Assembly: GCF_022698165.1 (NCBI RefSeq)
Contig: NZ_JALDAY010000005.1
Span: 310,001 to 374,000, forward strand
Origin: Streptomyces cylindrosporus
GTDB lineage: Bacteria; Actinomycetota; Actinomycetes; Streptomycetales; Streptomycetaceae
Length of the DNA: 64,000 bases
Direction: 5' to 3'
The translations under genes and the position numbers were made by a program. Below are positions 34,956-43,188 of the stretch, one piece after another. How positions within the stretch are numbered: the stretch's first letter is position 1; each line of letters starts with the position of its first letter. Under the pieces are notes generated by a model. The model did not search any database, was not told the origin of the DNA, and saw nothing but the letters and a program-made list of their open reading frames with translations.

Positions 34956-34970
34956 TTGGACTCGGTCTAA
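34956..34970. promoter_or_regulatory. Palindrome upstream of the Fur-family gene
   Basis: TTGGAC-TCG-GTCTAA, a 15-bp inverted repeat with one mismatched pair, 48 nt upstream of the Fur-family start. Size and TTAGAC-like half-sites fit Fur/PerR-type operators of actinobacteria, but no protected site is known here. Confidence 0.5.
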
Positions 34971-34976
34971 TGGAGG

Positions 34977-35375
34977 TCAGTGCAGGAGGGCCACCTGCTG
35001 TCGTGCCGGTGCCCAGCAGCGGATGATGTCGCGGACCGAGACGATCCCGGCCGTCTCGCCGCGGTCCATGACGACGAGGTGGCGGAAGCCGCCGTGTGCC
35101 ATGGCCTGGGCGGCCTCCTCCAGGGTCCAGGACGGCGCGGCGAACACCACCTCGGTGGTGGTGTGGGCGGCCGCGAGCTCCGTGTCCGGGCTCTGGCCCA
35201 GGCCCACGGAGTTGAGGATGTCGCGTTCGGTCAGGATGCCGATGCCGCCGGCGTCGGGGTCGAGGACCACCGCCGCGCCGACCCGGCGGGCGGACATCAG
35301 GGCGGCTGCCTGGCGGAGGGTGTGGGCGGGGCCGATGGTCAGGACCACCGTGCTCATGGCGTCGCGGACGAGCAT
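34977..35375 (-). CDS. CBS-domain pair protein
   Basis: 132-aa protein consisting of two CBS motifs in tandem (MLVRDAMSTVVLTIGP...GILTERDILNSVG and AHTTTEVVFAAPSWTLEEAA...GIVSVRDIIRCW), a Bateman module that usually binds adenosine nucleotides. ATG 35375 is chosen, because AGGAGG lies 11 nt upstream while overlapping the alternative GTG at 35387. It is directly upstream of the Fur-family gene on the same strand (68 nt). Function unknown. Confidence 0.85.
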   Translation of the reverse strand: MLVRDAMSTVVLTIGPAHTLRQAAALMSARRVGAAVVLDPDAGGIGILTERDILNSVGLGQSPDTELAAAHTTTEVVFAAPSWTLEEAAQAMAHGGFRHLVVMDRGETAGIVSVRDIIRCWAPARQQVALLH

Positions 35376-35534
35376 GGATGGAGCCACCTCCTCGGGAATC
35401 CGAGTGCTAGTTCACGGATTCACAAATTCACAAGTGGGGGGACTCTCAGAGTGGCAGGTAAAGCGGGGGTCAACAAGGGGGCGCGGGCAGCCAATTGAGG
35501 GCGCGTGCGCTCATATGTGCCCTACATGTGTCGC

Positions 35535-36335
35535 TCAGTAGCGCTGGTTCAGGTAGCCCAGCAGCTCGTCGTGGAGCAGGCCGTTCGACGCGGCCGCGTT
35601 GCCGCTGTGCGGGCCCGGGCGGCCGTCGAGGCCGGTGAAGCTGCCGCCGGACTCGGTCACGATGATCGCGTTGGCGGCCATGTCCCACAGGGACAGCTCG
35701 GGCTCCGCGCAGATGTCCACCGCGCCCTCGGCCACCAGCATGTAGGGCCAGAAGTCGCCGTACGCGCGCGTGCGCCACACCTCGCGGGTCAGGTCCAGGA
35801 AGCCGCCCAGCCGGCCCTGCTCCTCCCAGCCGGAGAGCGAGGAGTACGCGAACGAGGCGTCCGTCAGCTTCGAGACGCGGGAGACGTGCAGGCGGGAGGC
35901 GGAGGACAGGCTGCGCCCGGTGAACGCGCCGTGGCCCTTCGCGGCCCACCAGCGGCGGCCGAGCGCGGGCGCGGAGACGACGCCGACCACGGGCTGGAAG
36001 CCGCCCTCGCCGGCCTCCATCAGGGAGATCAGCGTGGCCCACACCGGGACGCCGCGCACGTAGTTCTTGGTGCCGTCGATCGGGTCGATCACCCAGCGCC
36101 GCGGGCCGGTGCCCTCGACGCCGTACTCCTCGCCGAGGATCGCGTCCCGCGGCCGGGCGCGTCCCAGCTGGCCGCGGATGAGCTCCTCCGCGGCCTTGTC
36201 CGCCTCGCTCACCGGCGTCATGTCCGGCTTCGTCTCGACCTTGAGGTCGAGGGCCTTGAAGCGGTCCATGGTGGCCGCGTCGGCGGCGTCCGCGAGGACG
36301 TGGGCGAAACGGAGATCGTCGAGGTAGTCCGGCAT
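35535..36335 (-). CDS. hisN: Histidinol-phosphatase, inositol monophosphatase family (HisN)
   Basis: 266-aa metal-dependent phosphatase. Metal sites: GEEYG (Glu), WVIDPIDGTKNYVRG (DPIDGT motif) and LWDMAA (Asp). Actinobacteria use this IMPase-type enzyme for the histidinol-phosphate step; the S. coelicolor hisN product has the same fold and context. An inositol phosphatase role is the alternative. ATG 36335 has a TAGCGT box ending 7 nt upstream, so the mRNA may be leaderless. Divergent from the TetR gene. Confidence 0.85.
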   Translation of the reverse strand: MPDYLDDLRFAHVLADAADAATMDRFKALDLKVETKPDMTPVSEADKAAEELIRGQLGRARPRDAILGEEYGVEGTGPRRWVIDPIDGTKNYVRGVPVWATLISLMEAGEGGFQPVVGVVSAPALGRRWWAAKGHGAFTGRSLSSASRLHVSRVSKLTDASFAYSSLSGWEEQGRLGGFLDLTREVWRTRAYGDFWPYMLVAEGAVDICAEPELSLWDMAANAIIVTESGGSFTGLDGRPGPHSGNAAASNGLLHDELLGYLNQRY

Positions 36336-36440
36336 GGAACGAACGCTATCCGCCGTGGTCGGCATGGGGCTACCGGGCCTTGGTCACGGTCTGGCGGCAC
36401 ATGGTGACGGACGGGCGCCCCCGCATGCCCCCGCGAACCC

Positions 36441-36469
36441 TTGACAGTGCTTTCGTGCGCGTCAAATCT
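36441..36469 (+). promoter_or_regulatory. Promoter with overlapping inverted repeat before the TetR gene
   Basis: Perfect -35 TTGACA (36441-36446) and a weak -10 AAATCT after 17 nt. The first five bases TTGAC pair with GTCAA at 36461-36465, so a dyad spans the promoter from -35 to -10, the usual position of a TetR autorepression operator. Confidence 0.5.
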
Positions 36470-36501
36470 GGGGCGCAGAGTCGCTCCGCCCCAGGGAGGC
36501 G

Positions 36502-37110
36502 ATGATGCCTGCAGCGCGGGAATCCCTACTCGACGCCGCGTACACGGCGCTGGCGCGCCGGCCGTGGTCCGCCGTGCGGATGGTGGACGTGGCCGCGGCG
36601 GCCGGAGTGTCCCGGCAGACCCTCTACAACGAGTTCGGCAGCAAGGAGGGGCTCGCCCGGGCGCTGGTGAGAAGGGAGGCGGACGCCTACCTGGCCGGCG
36701 TCGAGCGGGCGCTCGCCACCCACAGCGACGCCAGGGAACGGCTGACCGCGACCGCCGAGTGGACCGCGTCCACGGCCCGTGAGAACGCGCTGGTACGGGC
36801 CATGCTGACCGGCTGCTGGAGCGAGCGGTTGCCCTCGCCGACGCTGTCCGCGGTGCCGTCCTCCTCCGCGGTGCCGGCGCAGCGCCGGGCCGACGGCCCG
36901 CTGCCCTCGCCCGGCGACTTCGTGGCGATCGTCCGCGACCGGGCGGTGGCGGTGCTGTCGGGGCCCGCGGTGGGCAAGCCGGAGACGTCCGAACTGGCCC
37001 GCTCCTGCGAGCTGGTGGTCCGGATCGCGCTGTCCTGCGTGGCGGCCCCGCCGGGCGAGGGCGGAGTCTCGGACCTGGTCCGCACGGCCCTGCCCCGGCA
37101 GACGGTGTGA
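36502..37110 (+). CDS. TetR-family transcriptional regulator
   Basis: 202 aa. N-terminal helix-turn-helix MVDVAAAAGVSRQTLYNEFGSKEGLARAL is typical of TetR. The ligand domain is short and contains a low-complexity loop (SAVPSSSAVPAQ). ATG 36502 (or 36505) follows AGGGAGG. It is convergent with the SMR efflux gene 52 nt away, which may be its target; the dyad over its own promoter suggests autorepression. Confidence 0.87.
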   Translation: MMPAARESLLDAAYTALARRPWSAVRMVDVAAAAGVSRQTLYNEFGSKEGLARALVRREADAYLAGVERALATHSDARERLTATAEWTASTARENALVRAMLTGCWSERLPSPTLSAVPSSSAVPAQRRADGPLPSPGDFVAIVRDRAVAVLSGPAVGKPETSELARSCELVVRIALSCVAAPPGEGGVSDLVRTALPRQTV

Positions 37111-37127
37111 GGGGTCGGGCAGGGAGG

Positions 37128-37162
37128 GACCGACGACCCGTCGCCGCGCAGCCGGCGGAGCC
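37128..37162. repeat. Dispersed intergenic repeat, partial copy
   Basis: The segment GACGACCCGTCGCCGCGCAG resembles the 3' part of the element at 23427 (GACGACCCATCGCCGCACAT) and lies between two convergent genes. Confidence 0.45.
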
Positions 37163-37486
37163 TCAGTGTGCCGAACCCGACAGCTGGAGGCCGATGACGC
37201 CGACGATCACCAGGCTGATCGACACCAGCTTCAGGACCGACACCAGGTCGCCGAGGAAGATCATGCCGTAGATCGCGGTGCCGGCCGCGCCGATGCCGGT
37301 CCACACGGCGTAGGCGGGGCCGACGTCGAGCTTGCGCAGGGAGAGGGTGAGGAGGCCGAAGCTGCCGAGGGCGAAGACGCAGAAGGCGATCGTAGGCCAG
37401 AGCCTGGTGAAGCCGTGCGAGAGCTTGAGGCACACCGCGAAACCGGTCTCCAGCAACCCGGCCACCACCACCAGCAGCCACGCCAT
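37163..37486 (-). CDS. SMR-family transporter (Gdx/SugE-like)
   Basis: 107 aa, four predicted helices, with the essential Glu of helix 1 (AGLLETGFAVCLKLSHGFTRL) and the signature GPAYAVWTGIGAAGTAIYGM. The HGFTRLWP segment resembles guanidinium exporters (Gdx, formerly SugE) more than EmrE. A good GGGAGG site lies 7 nt before the ATG. No guanidine riboswitch is visible upstream, so substrate assignment stays open (guanidinium or quaternary ammonium compounds). Convergent with the TetR gene. Confidence 0.85.
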   Translation of the reverse strand: MAWLLVVVAGLLETGFAVCLKLSHGFTRLWPTIAFCVFALGSFGLLTLSLRKLDVGPAYAVWTGIGAAGTAIYGMIFLGDLVSVLKLVSISLVIVGVIGLQLSGSAH

Positions 37487-37562
37487 GTGCTGTCCTCCCG
37501 TATGTCCGGCTCGGTGCGATTATGCACTTACCGAACTCGCGTACAGCCAAACAACGCGGAGG

Positions 37563-38573
37563 TCAGTCACCTTCCTTGCGCTCCCGGGTCGCCAGCAGGC
37601 GTCGCAGCGAATACAGCCGGGCCGGATCCGCGTGCCCCTCCGCGACCCATTCGTCCAGCGCGCAGTCCGGCTCATCATGACTGCACGCGCGCGGGCAGCC
37701 CTCGGTTCCCGGTTCCAGGTCCGGGAAGGCGTGGATGACCCGGGACGGGTCGATGTGCGCGAGCCCGAAGGAGCGGACGCCCGGGGTGTCGATCACCCAG
37801 CCGCCGTCCCCGAGCAGGGGCAGCGCCAGGGCCGAGGTGGTGGTGTGGCGGCCGCGGCCGGTCACCGCGTTCACATGGCCGGTCAGGCGCCTGCGCTCCT
37901 CCGGTACGAGCGCGTTGACCAGGGTCGTCTTGCCGACGCCCGAGTGCCCGACGAACGCCGTGACCTTGCCGTCGAGTTCCTCGCGCACCCGCTCGGCCGC
38001 GTCGCCGTTCTCCAGCTCCTCACGGCTGGTGACCACAAAGGGGATGTCCAGATCGCCGTACAGCTCAAGGAGTTTGTCGGGCGGGGCGAGGTCCGACTTC
38101 GTCATCACCAGAAGGGGTTCGAGGCCGCCGTCGTACGCCGCCACCAGGCAGCGGTCGATCAGGCGCGGGCGCGGCTCCGGGTCGGCGAGGGCGGTGACGA
38201 TGGCGAGCTGGTCGGCGTTGGCGACGACCACGCGCTCGAACGGGTCGTCGTCGTCGGCCGTGCGGCGCAGGACCGAGGTGCGCTCCTCGATGCGGACGAT
38301 GCGCGCGAGCGTGTCCTTCTTGCCGGACAGGTCGCCGACGAGGGCCACCCGGTCGCCGACCACCGCCGCCTTGCGGCCCAGTTCGCGGGCCTTCATCGCC
38401 AGCACGATCCGGTCGTCCACCAGACAGGTCAGCCGGCCCCGGTCCACGGTGAGGACCAGGCCCTCGGCCGCGTCCTCGTGCTTGGGGCGGATGTTGGTGC
38501 GGGGCCGGTTGCCCTTGCGGTTGGGGCGGCTGCGGATGTCGTCCTCGTCGGTGTGCTTGCCGTAGCGGCGCAT
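37563..38573 (-). CDS. rsgA: Ribosome small subunit-dependent GTPase RsgA
   Basis: 336-aa circularly permuted GTPase that checks 30S subunit maturation. The order of G motifs is permuted: TKSD (G4) precedes GHSGVGKTTL (G1), then RHTTTS (G2) and DTPGVRSFG (G3). An N-terminal OB-fold (VLTVDRGRLTCLVDD) and a C-terminal zinc knuckle (CPRACSHDEPDCAL) are present. It starts 13 nt after aroA, forming an operon; the ribosome-binding site AAGGGAG touches the ATG unusually closely. Confidence 0.93.
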   Translation of the reverse strand: MRRYGKHTDEDDIRSRPNRKGNRPRTNIRPKHEDAAEGLVLTVDRGRLTCLVDDRIVLAMKARELGRKAAVVGDRVALVGDLSGKKDTLARIVRIEERTSVLRRTADDDDPFERVVVANADQLAIVTALADPEPRPRLIDRCLVAAYDGGLEPLLVMTKSDLAPPDKLLELYGDLDIPFVVTSREELENGDAAERVREELDGKVTAFVGHSGVGKTTLVNALVPEERRRLTGHVNAVTGRGRHTTTSALALPLLGDGGWVIDTPGVRSFGLAHIDPSRVIHAFPDLEPGTEGCPRACSHDEPDCALDEWVAEGHADPARLYSLRRLLATRERKEGD

Positions 38574-38586
38574 CTCCCTTACGCCC

Positions 38587-39906
38587 CTACGCCCCGAGCA
38601 TCCCGGTCCACAGCTCGGGGAAGTCCGGCAGGGTCTTCGCCGTCGTCGCCACGTTCTCGATCTGCACGCCCTCGACCGCCAGGCCGATGATCGCGCCGGC
38701 CGTCGCCATGCGGTGGTCCTCGTAGGTGTGGAAGATCCCGCCGTGCAGCCGGCGCGGGCGGATGTGCAGGCCGTCGGCGGTCTCGGTGACGTCGCCGCCG
38801 AGCTCGTTGATCTCCTTGGTCAGCGCGGCCAGCCGGTCCGTTTCGTGCAGACGCAGGTGGGCGACGCCGCGCAGGGTCGACGGGGAGTCCGCGAGGGCGG
38901 CCACCGCCGCGATGCCGGGGGTCAGCTCGCCGACCTCGCCGAGGTCCACATCGATGCCGTGGATCGCACCCGAACCGGTGAACTCGAGACCGTACTCGGT
39001 GAGTTCGCAGGAGCCACCCATCTCGGTGAAGATCTCCCGCAGCCGGTCGCCGGGCTGCGTCGTCCGCGCGGGCCAGGCCGGGATGACGACCTTGCCGCCG
39101 GTGACCAGGGCCGCGGCGAGGAAGGGCTGGGCGTTGGACAGGTCCGGCTCGATGGTCAGGTCGCGGCCGAGCAGCGCGCCCGGCGTCACCCGCCACACGT
39201 TGGGCTCGCCGCCCGACTCCGGCGTGTCCACCTGGGCGCCGACCGCGCGCAGCATGTCCACGGTCATGCGGATGTGCGGCAGGGAGGGCAGCGTGGAGCC
39301 GGTGTGCCGGACCTCGACGCCCTGGTTGAAGCGCGGGCCGGACAGCAGCAGGGCGCTCACGAACTGCGACGACGAGGACGCGTCGATCTCCACCGGACCG
39401 CCGTCCAGCGCCCCGCCCCCGTGCACGGTCAGCGGCAGCGTGCCCCGGCCGTCGTCGTCGATCCGGGCGCCGAGCACGCGCAGGGCGTCGATCACGCCGT
39501 GGAGGGGACGCTCGTACGAACGGGGGTCGCCGTCGAAGCGGATCTCGCCGTCGGCGAGGGCGGCGACGGGGGGCAGGAAACGCATGACGGTGCCGGCGTT
39601 GCCGACGTCGACGGTGGCCGGGCCGTGCAGGCCGGTGGGGAGCACCCGCCAGGTCTCGCCGGTGCCGTCGGGGCCCACGCCCTCCTCGATGGCGACGCCC
39701 ATCGCGCGCAGGGCGCCGGCCATCAGCAGGGTGTCCCGGGAGCGGAGGGGGCGGCGCAGCCAGCCGGGTTCGGAGGCGAGGGCGGCGAGGACGAGGGCGC
39801 GGTTGGTGACCGACTTCGACCCCGGTACGTGGACCGTCGCGTCGACGGCTCCGCTTGCTTGGGGGGCGGGCCAGAGGGCGGTGTCTGCGGCGGGGTTTTG
39901 GGCCAT
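38587..39906 (-). CDS. aroA: 3-phosphoshikimate 1-carboxyvinyltransferase (EPSP synthase)
   Basis: 439 aa, sixth step of the shikimate pathway. Motifs: VPGSKSVTNRALVLAALA (PEP/shikimate-3-P lysine and serine), VGNAGTVMRFLPP (NAGTAxR-type loop), RPLHGVIDALRVLGA, DASSSSQFVSALL, LHETDRLAAL and YEDHRMATAGA. There are no glyphosate-tolerance substitutions I can assign. The ATG at 39906 is only 8 nt downstream of a TATACA box, pointing to a leaderless mRNA. Operon with rsgA. Confidence 0.95.
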   Translation of the reverse strand: MAQNPAADTALWPAPQASGAVDATVHVPGSKSVTNRALVLAALASEPGWLRRPLRSRDTLLMAGALRAMGVAIEEGVGPDGTGETWRVLPTGLHGPATVDVGNAGTVMRFLPPVAALADGEIRFDGDPRSYERPLHGVIDALRVLGARIDDDGRGTLPLTVHGGGALDGGPVEIDASSSSQFVSALLLSGPRFNQGVEVRHTGSTLPSLPHIRMTVDMLRAVGAQVDTPESGGEPNVWRVTPGALLGRDLTIEPDLSNAQPFLAAALVTGGKVVIPAWPARTTQPGDRLREIFTEMGGSCELTEYGLEFTGSGAIHGIDVDLGEVGELTPGIAAVAALADSPSTLRGVAHLRLHETDRLAALTKEINELGGDVTETADGLHIRPRRLHGGIFHTYEDHRMATAGAIIGLAVEGVQIENVATTAKTLPDFPELWTGMLGA

Positions 39907-39914
39907 GGGTTCAC

Positions 39915-39920
39915 TGTATA
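39915..39920 (-). promoter_or_regulatory. Candidate -10 box of a leaderless aroA transcript
   Basis: TATACA on the minus strand ends 8 nt before the aroA ATG, the spacing expected if transcription starts at the start codon. No convincing -35 is visible. Confidence 0.45.
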
Positions 39921-39939
39921 AGGAGGCAGCGGTTCGGCT

Positions 39940-40012
39940 GCTGCGCCGTCGTGGCTGGTCGCGCCCCGCGGCGGAGCCGCTGATCGATACAGCCCCGCGC
40001 CCCTGATGACCT
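39940..40012. repeat. Dispersed intergenic repeat, composite copy
   Basis: On the minus strand it contains GCGCGACCAGCCACGACGG, the same core as copy 1, joined to a second common module with TGTATCGATCAGCGG. It fills most of the gap between aroA and the M50-like gene. Confidence 0.65.
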
Positions 40013-40031
40013 GCGTCCCTTCGGGACGCGG

Positions 40032-40751
40032 TCATACTTCCAACAGCCACCTGCCCCCACCCATCAGCGAGCACAAGCTCACCGCATGGAACAGGAACAA
40101 CCACAGCCCCGCCGGTACGTGCGTCAGTCGCGACAGCTGGTCCGCGTCCGAGTCGCCCGCGCCGCCCCTGCTCCTCTTCGCCTGCAGCTCGAACGCCGGG
40201 CGCACCCCGCCGACCAGCAGGAACCACACCACCGCGTACGCGAACGCCGCCTGCACCTGGGGCCCCGCGAGCCACGACACCAGCAGGAAGGCGCCGCCGG
40301 TCAGGACGACCGTCAGGGCGCCGTACGCGTTGCGGATCATCACCAGCATCGCCACCAGCAGCGCCGTCGCCAGCCACAGCAGCAGCGTGATGTGACCGGC
40401 GGCCAGCAGGGCCGCGCCGCCGAGGCCGAGCAGCGGGGGCGCGGTGTAGCCGGCGGCCGCGGTGAGGATCATGCCGATGCCGTGCGGCTTGCCGCGGCTG
40501 ACGGTCAGGCCGCTGGTGTCGGAGTGCAGGCGTATGCCGGTGAGCTGGCGGCCGGTCAGCAGCGCGATCAGGCCGTGGCCGCCCTCGTGGGCGATGGTGA
40601 TCGCGTTGCGTGAGAGGCGCCAGACGTTGTGCGGGACGGTCACGGCGAGCGCGGCGACGAGAGTGGCGATCACCACCCACAGATCGGGGTCGGGCTGGGT
40701 GCCGAAGACCCGGTCCCACAGGGAGGCGAGTGAGGAGGCGGTGCTGTCCAT
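40032..40751 (-). CDS. M50-family membrane metalloprotease
   Basis: 239 aa, about six membrane helices. The zinc motif AHEGGHGLIALL (HExxH) lies in the second helix region, as in site-2 protease-like M50B enzymes, and the second ligand may be in the DLWVV or PAFEL region but is not certain. ATG 40751 (MDSTASSLASLWDRVFG). Divergent from the SRAP gene with a 50-nt gap. Likely an intramembrane protease; substrate unknown. Confidence 0.82.
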   Translation of the reverse strand: MDSTASSLASLWDRVFGTQPDPDLWVVIATLVAALAVTVPHNVWRLSRNAITIAHEGGHGLIALLTGRQLTGIRLHSDTSGLTVSRGKPHGIGMILTAAAGYTAPPLLGLGGAALLAAGHITLLLWLATALLVAMLVMIRNAYGALTVVLTGGAFLLVSWLAGPQVQAAFAYAVVWFLLVGGVRPAFELQAKRSRGGAGDSDADQLSRLTHVPAGLWLFLFHAVSLCSLMGGGRWLLEV

Positions 40752-40801
40752 TGTCGGCGGTGGCTCCCAAGCGGCTCGGCGGATCTGGCAGTGTGGCACG
40801 T

Positions 40802-41617
40802 ATGTGCGGACGGTATGCAGCTAGTCGTAGGCCCGAGGATCTCGCAGGAATCTTTGAGATCGAGAAGTGGGAGCCGGAGGAGGCCCTGGCGCCCGACTAC
40901 AACGTGGCCCCGACCAAGGAGGTCTACGCCGTCCTCGACCGCCCTCTGAAGGACGCCGACGACCCGACCCCGGTTCGCCAGCTGCGCAAGCTGAAGTGGG
41001 GCCTGGTCCCGTCCTGGTCGAAGTCCCCCGAGGGCGCCGCCCGGATGATCAACGCCCGCGCCGAGACCATCCACGAGAAGCCCTCGTACAAGCGGGCCTT
41101 CTCCTCGCGCCGCTGCATCATCCCCGCCGACGGCTACTACGAGTGGGTCACCGGCAAGGGCGAGCGGGACCTGGAGGTCGAGGGCAAGAAGAAGCGGCCG
41201 CGCAAGCAGCCGTACTTCGTGCTGCCCGCCGATGGTTCCGTGTTCGCGATGGCCGGGCTGTACGAGTTCTGGCGCGACAAGACCCTGCCCGACGACCATC
41301 CGCAGGCCTGGTGGGTCACCTGCTCGGTCATCACCACGGAGGCCGAGACGACCCCGCTGGCCGTCGCCCCGGCCGAGGGCCCCTTCACCCTCTCCGAGAT
41401 CCACCCCCGTATGCCGCTCATGCTCACCCCCGACCGCTGGGACACCTGGCTCGACCCGTCCCGCACCGACCTCGACGACCTGCGCACGCTGCTGGAGCCC
41501 CCGCCGCCCGGCCTGATGCGCGCGTACCCGGTCTCCACCGCCGTCAGCAACGTCCGCAACAACGGCCCGGAGCTGCTGAAGGAGCTGGAGGGCCCCGAAG
41601 AGGGCACACTCTTCTGA
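40802..41617 (+). CDS. SRAP (YedK/HMCES) abasic-site DNA-protein crosslinking protein
   Basis: 271 aa. The protein begins MCGRYA, giving the catalytic Cys2 after Met removal. Other active-site residues are seen in YNVAPTK, INARAETI, IPADGYYEW and SEIHPRMPLML. SRAP proteins link covalently to abasic sites in single-stranded DNA and shield them. ATG 40802 is fixed by the required Cys2. The following hydrolase gene starts 1 nt after its stop. Confidence 0.92.
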   Translation: MCGRYAASRRPEDLAGIFEIEKWEPEEALAPDYNVAPTKEVYAVLDRPLKDADDPTPVRQLRKLKWGLVPSWSKSPEGAARMINARAETIHEKPSYKRAFSSRRCIIPADGYYEWVTGKGERDLEVEGKKKRPRKQPYFVLPADGSVFAMAGLYEFWRDKTLPDDHPQAWWVTCSVITTEAETTPLAVAPAEGPFTLSEIHPRMPLMLTPDRWDTWLDPSRTDLDDLRTLLEPPPPGLMRAYPVSTAVSNVRNNGPELLKELEGPEEGTLF

Positions 41618-41618
41618 C

Positions 41619-42248
41619 GTGAGGACCGAGATCGTTGGTACGGACGCGGGGGACGCCCGCGTCACCTGGCACCCCGCGAAGCAGGCACGGCTGGTGCTGG
41701 CCGTGAGCCATGGGGCGGGCGGTGGCATCGAGGCGCGTGATCTGCAGGCGCTGGCCACCGTGCTGCCGGCCCACGGCGTGACCGTCGCGCTCGTCGAGCA
41801 GCCGTGGCGGGTGGCCGGGAAGAAGCTGGCGCCCGCGCCGAAGACGCTCGACGTGGGATGGCGGGGCATCTGGCCGACCGTGAGCAAGCCCGGCCTGCCG
41901 GTGATCTCCGGCGGCCGCAGCGCCGGGGCCCGGGTCGCCTGCCGTACGGCCGTCGAACTCGGCGCGCACGCCGTCCTCGCCCTGAGCTTCCCGCTGCACC
42001 CGCCCGGCAAGCCGGAGAAGTCCCGCGCCGAGGAGCTGCTCGGATCCGGGGTGCCCACCCTCGTCGTACAAGGAGGGAACGATCCCTTCGGGAAGCCCGC
42101 GGAGTTCCCCGACGGGGCGTACACGCTGGTCGAGGTGGCGTACGGCGATCATGGCTTCGCCGTGCCCAAGCGGGCGGAGATCTCGCAGGAGCGGGCCGTG
42201 GCGCTGATCACGGACGCGGTCGTGGAGTGGACCGGGTCACTGGCGTAA
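41619..42248 (+). CDS. Alpha/beta hydrolase of the KANL3/Tex30 (dienelactone hydrolase-like) type
   Basis: 209 aa. It has [14 protein letters not shown] (oxyanion region), the nucleophile elbow [10 protein letters not shown] with Ser, a DPFGKP acidic position (QGGNDPFG) and a C-terminal His in YGDHGF. GTG 41619 is 1 nt after the SRAP stop, so co-translation is likely. Substrate unknown. A sigma-R promoter follows 8 nt after its stop. Confidence 0.83.
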
Positions 42249-42255
42249 CGGGCCG

Positions 42256-42281
42256 GGAATGTTGCGGGGCGGGCCTCTGTT
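42256..42281 (+). promoter_or_regulatory. Sigma-R promoter of sigR (autoregulatory, p2 type)
   Basis: GGGAAT (core GGAAT at 42256-42260), exactly 18 nt, then GTT at 42279-42281: a full match to the sigma-R consensus. The start site near 42288 lies upstream of the long-form start at 42340. A candidate second promoter near TATCCT (42452-42457) would give transcripts encoding only the short form. Confidence 0.88.
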
Positions 42282-42339
42282 GAGCCGGACAGAAGTGCTG
42301 AACCACCAGCACCGACGTCGTGGAGAGGAAGTCCGCCGC

Positions 42340-42504
42340 ATGGGTTCGACCGTATGCCCGAGCCGTTCGCGCAGCGCTGACCTGGACTGGACGGTGCTGA
42401 CTGCGGCCAAGACCACCCCTATTCGAGGGGCGGCGGGGACGGGTCGTCGTCTATCCTCCAATTCCGGTGGGTCCGGTTTCGGTCCTGCCCGGAATCTTGA
42501 GGAG
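42340..42504 (+). other. N-terminal extension for the long sigma-R isoform
   Basis: In frame with sigR from an ATG at 42340 (GAGAGGA about 9-13 nt upstream), exactly 55 codons before the short-form GTG at 42505. S. coelicolor makes an induced, unstable isoform with a 55-residue N-terminal extension, matching this length. The extension includes a single Cys ([10 protein letters not shown]) and [15 protein letters not shown]. Confidence 0.75.
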
Positions 42505-43188
42505 GTGGGTCCGGTCACCGGTACCGACGCAGGGACCGACAACGGCCAGGCGGAGCTGCCCGAGGGCCAGGGCACAGGCGCGGAGTCCACGGCGGAGCGC
42601 AGCGCGCGCTTCGAGCGGGACGCGCTCGAGTTCCTCGACCAGATGTACTCGGCCGCGCTGCGCATGACGCGCAACCCGGCCGACGCGGAGGACCTGGTGC
42701 AGGAGACGTACGCGAAGGCGTACGCGTCCTTCCACCAGTTCCGCGAAGGCACCAATCTCAAGGCGTGGCTGTACCGGATCCTCACGAACACCTTCATCAA
42801 CTCCTACCGCAAGAAGCAGCGTGAGCCGCAGCGTTCGGCGGCGGAGGAGATCGAGGACTGGCAGCTCGCCCGTGCCGAGTCGCACATGTCGACCGGTCTG
42901 CGCTCCGCGGAGTCGCAGGCGCTCGACCACCTGCCGGACTCGGACGTGAAGGAAGCGCTCCAGGCGATCCCCGAGGAATTCCGCATCGCCGTCTACCTCG
43001 CAGACGTAGAGGGCTTTGCGTACAAGGAGATCGCGGACATCATGGGGACACCCATCGGTACGGTGATGTCCCGGCTGCACCGGGGCCGCCGTCAACTGCG
43101 CGGCATGCTCGAGGACTACGCCCGTGAGCGCGGGCTGGTCCCGGCCGGCGCCGGAGAGTCGAACGAAGCGAAAGGCTCGGGCTCATGA
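42505..43188 (+). CDS. sigR: Thiol-oxidative-stress sigma factor SigR
   Basis: 227-aa group IV (ECF) sigma factor. Region 2 reads [31 protein letters not shown] with [20 protein letters not shown], and region 4 reads [40 protein letters not shown]. Sigma-R is held by the zinc anti-sigma RsrA and released on disulfide stress to transcribe thioredoxin, mycothiol and proteolysis genes. The GTG start gives the known 227-aa length, but AGGAGG overlaps this GTG, so start usage deserves caution. A longer isoform can begin at 42340. The stop overlaps rsrA (ATGA). Confidence 0.95.

Noticed and set aside
37487..37562. Guanidine riboswitch before the SMR gene
   Set aside because: The 76-nt gap is too short and lacks the conserved aptamer blocks; only an ordinary promoter and ribosome-binding site are seen.
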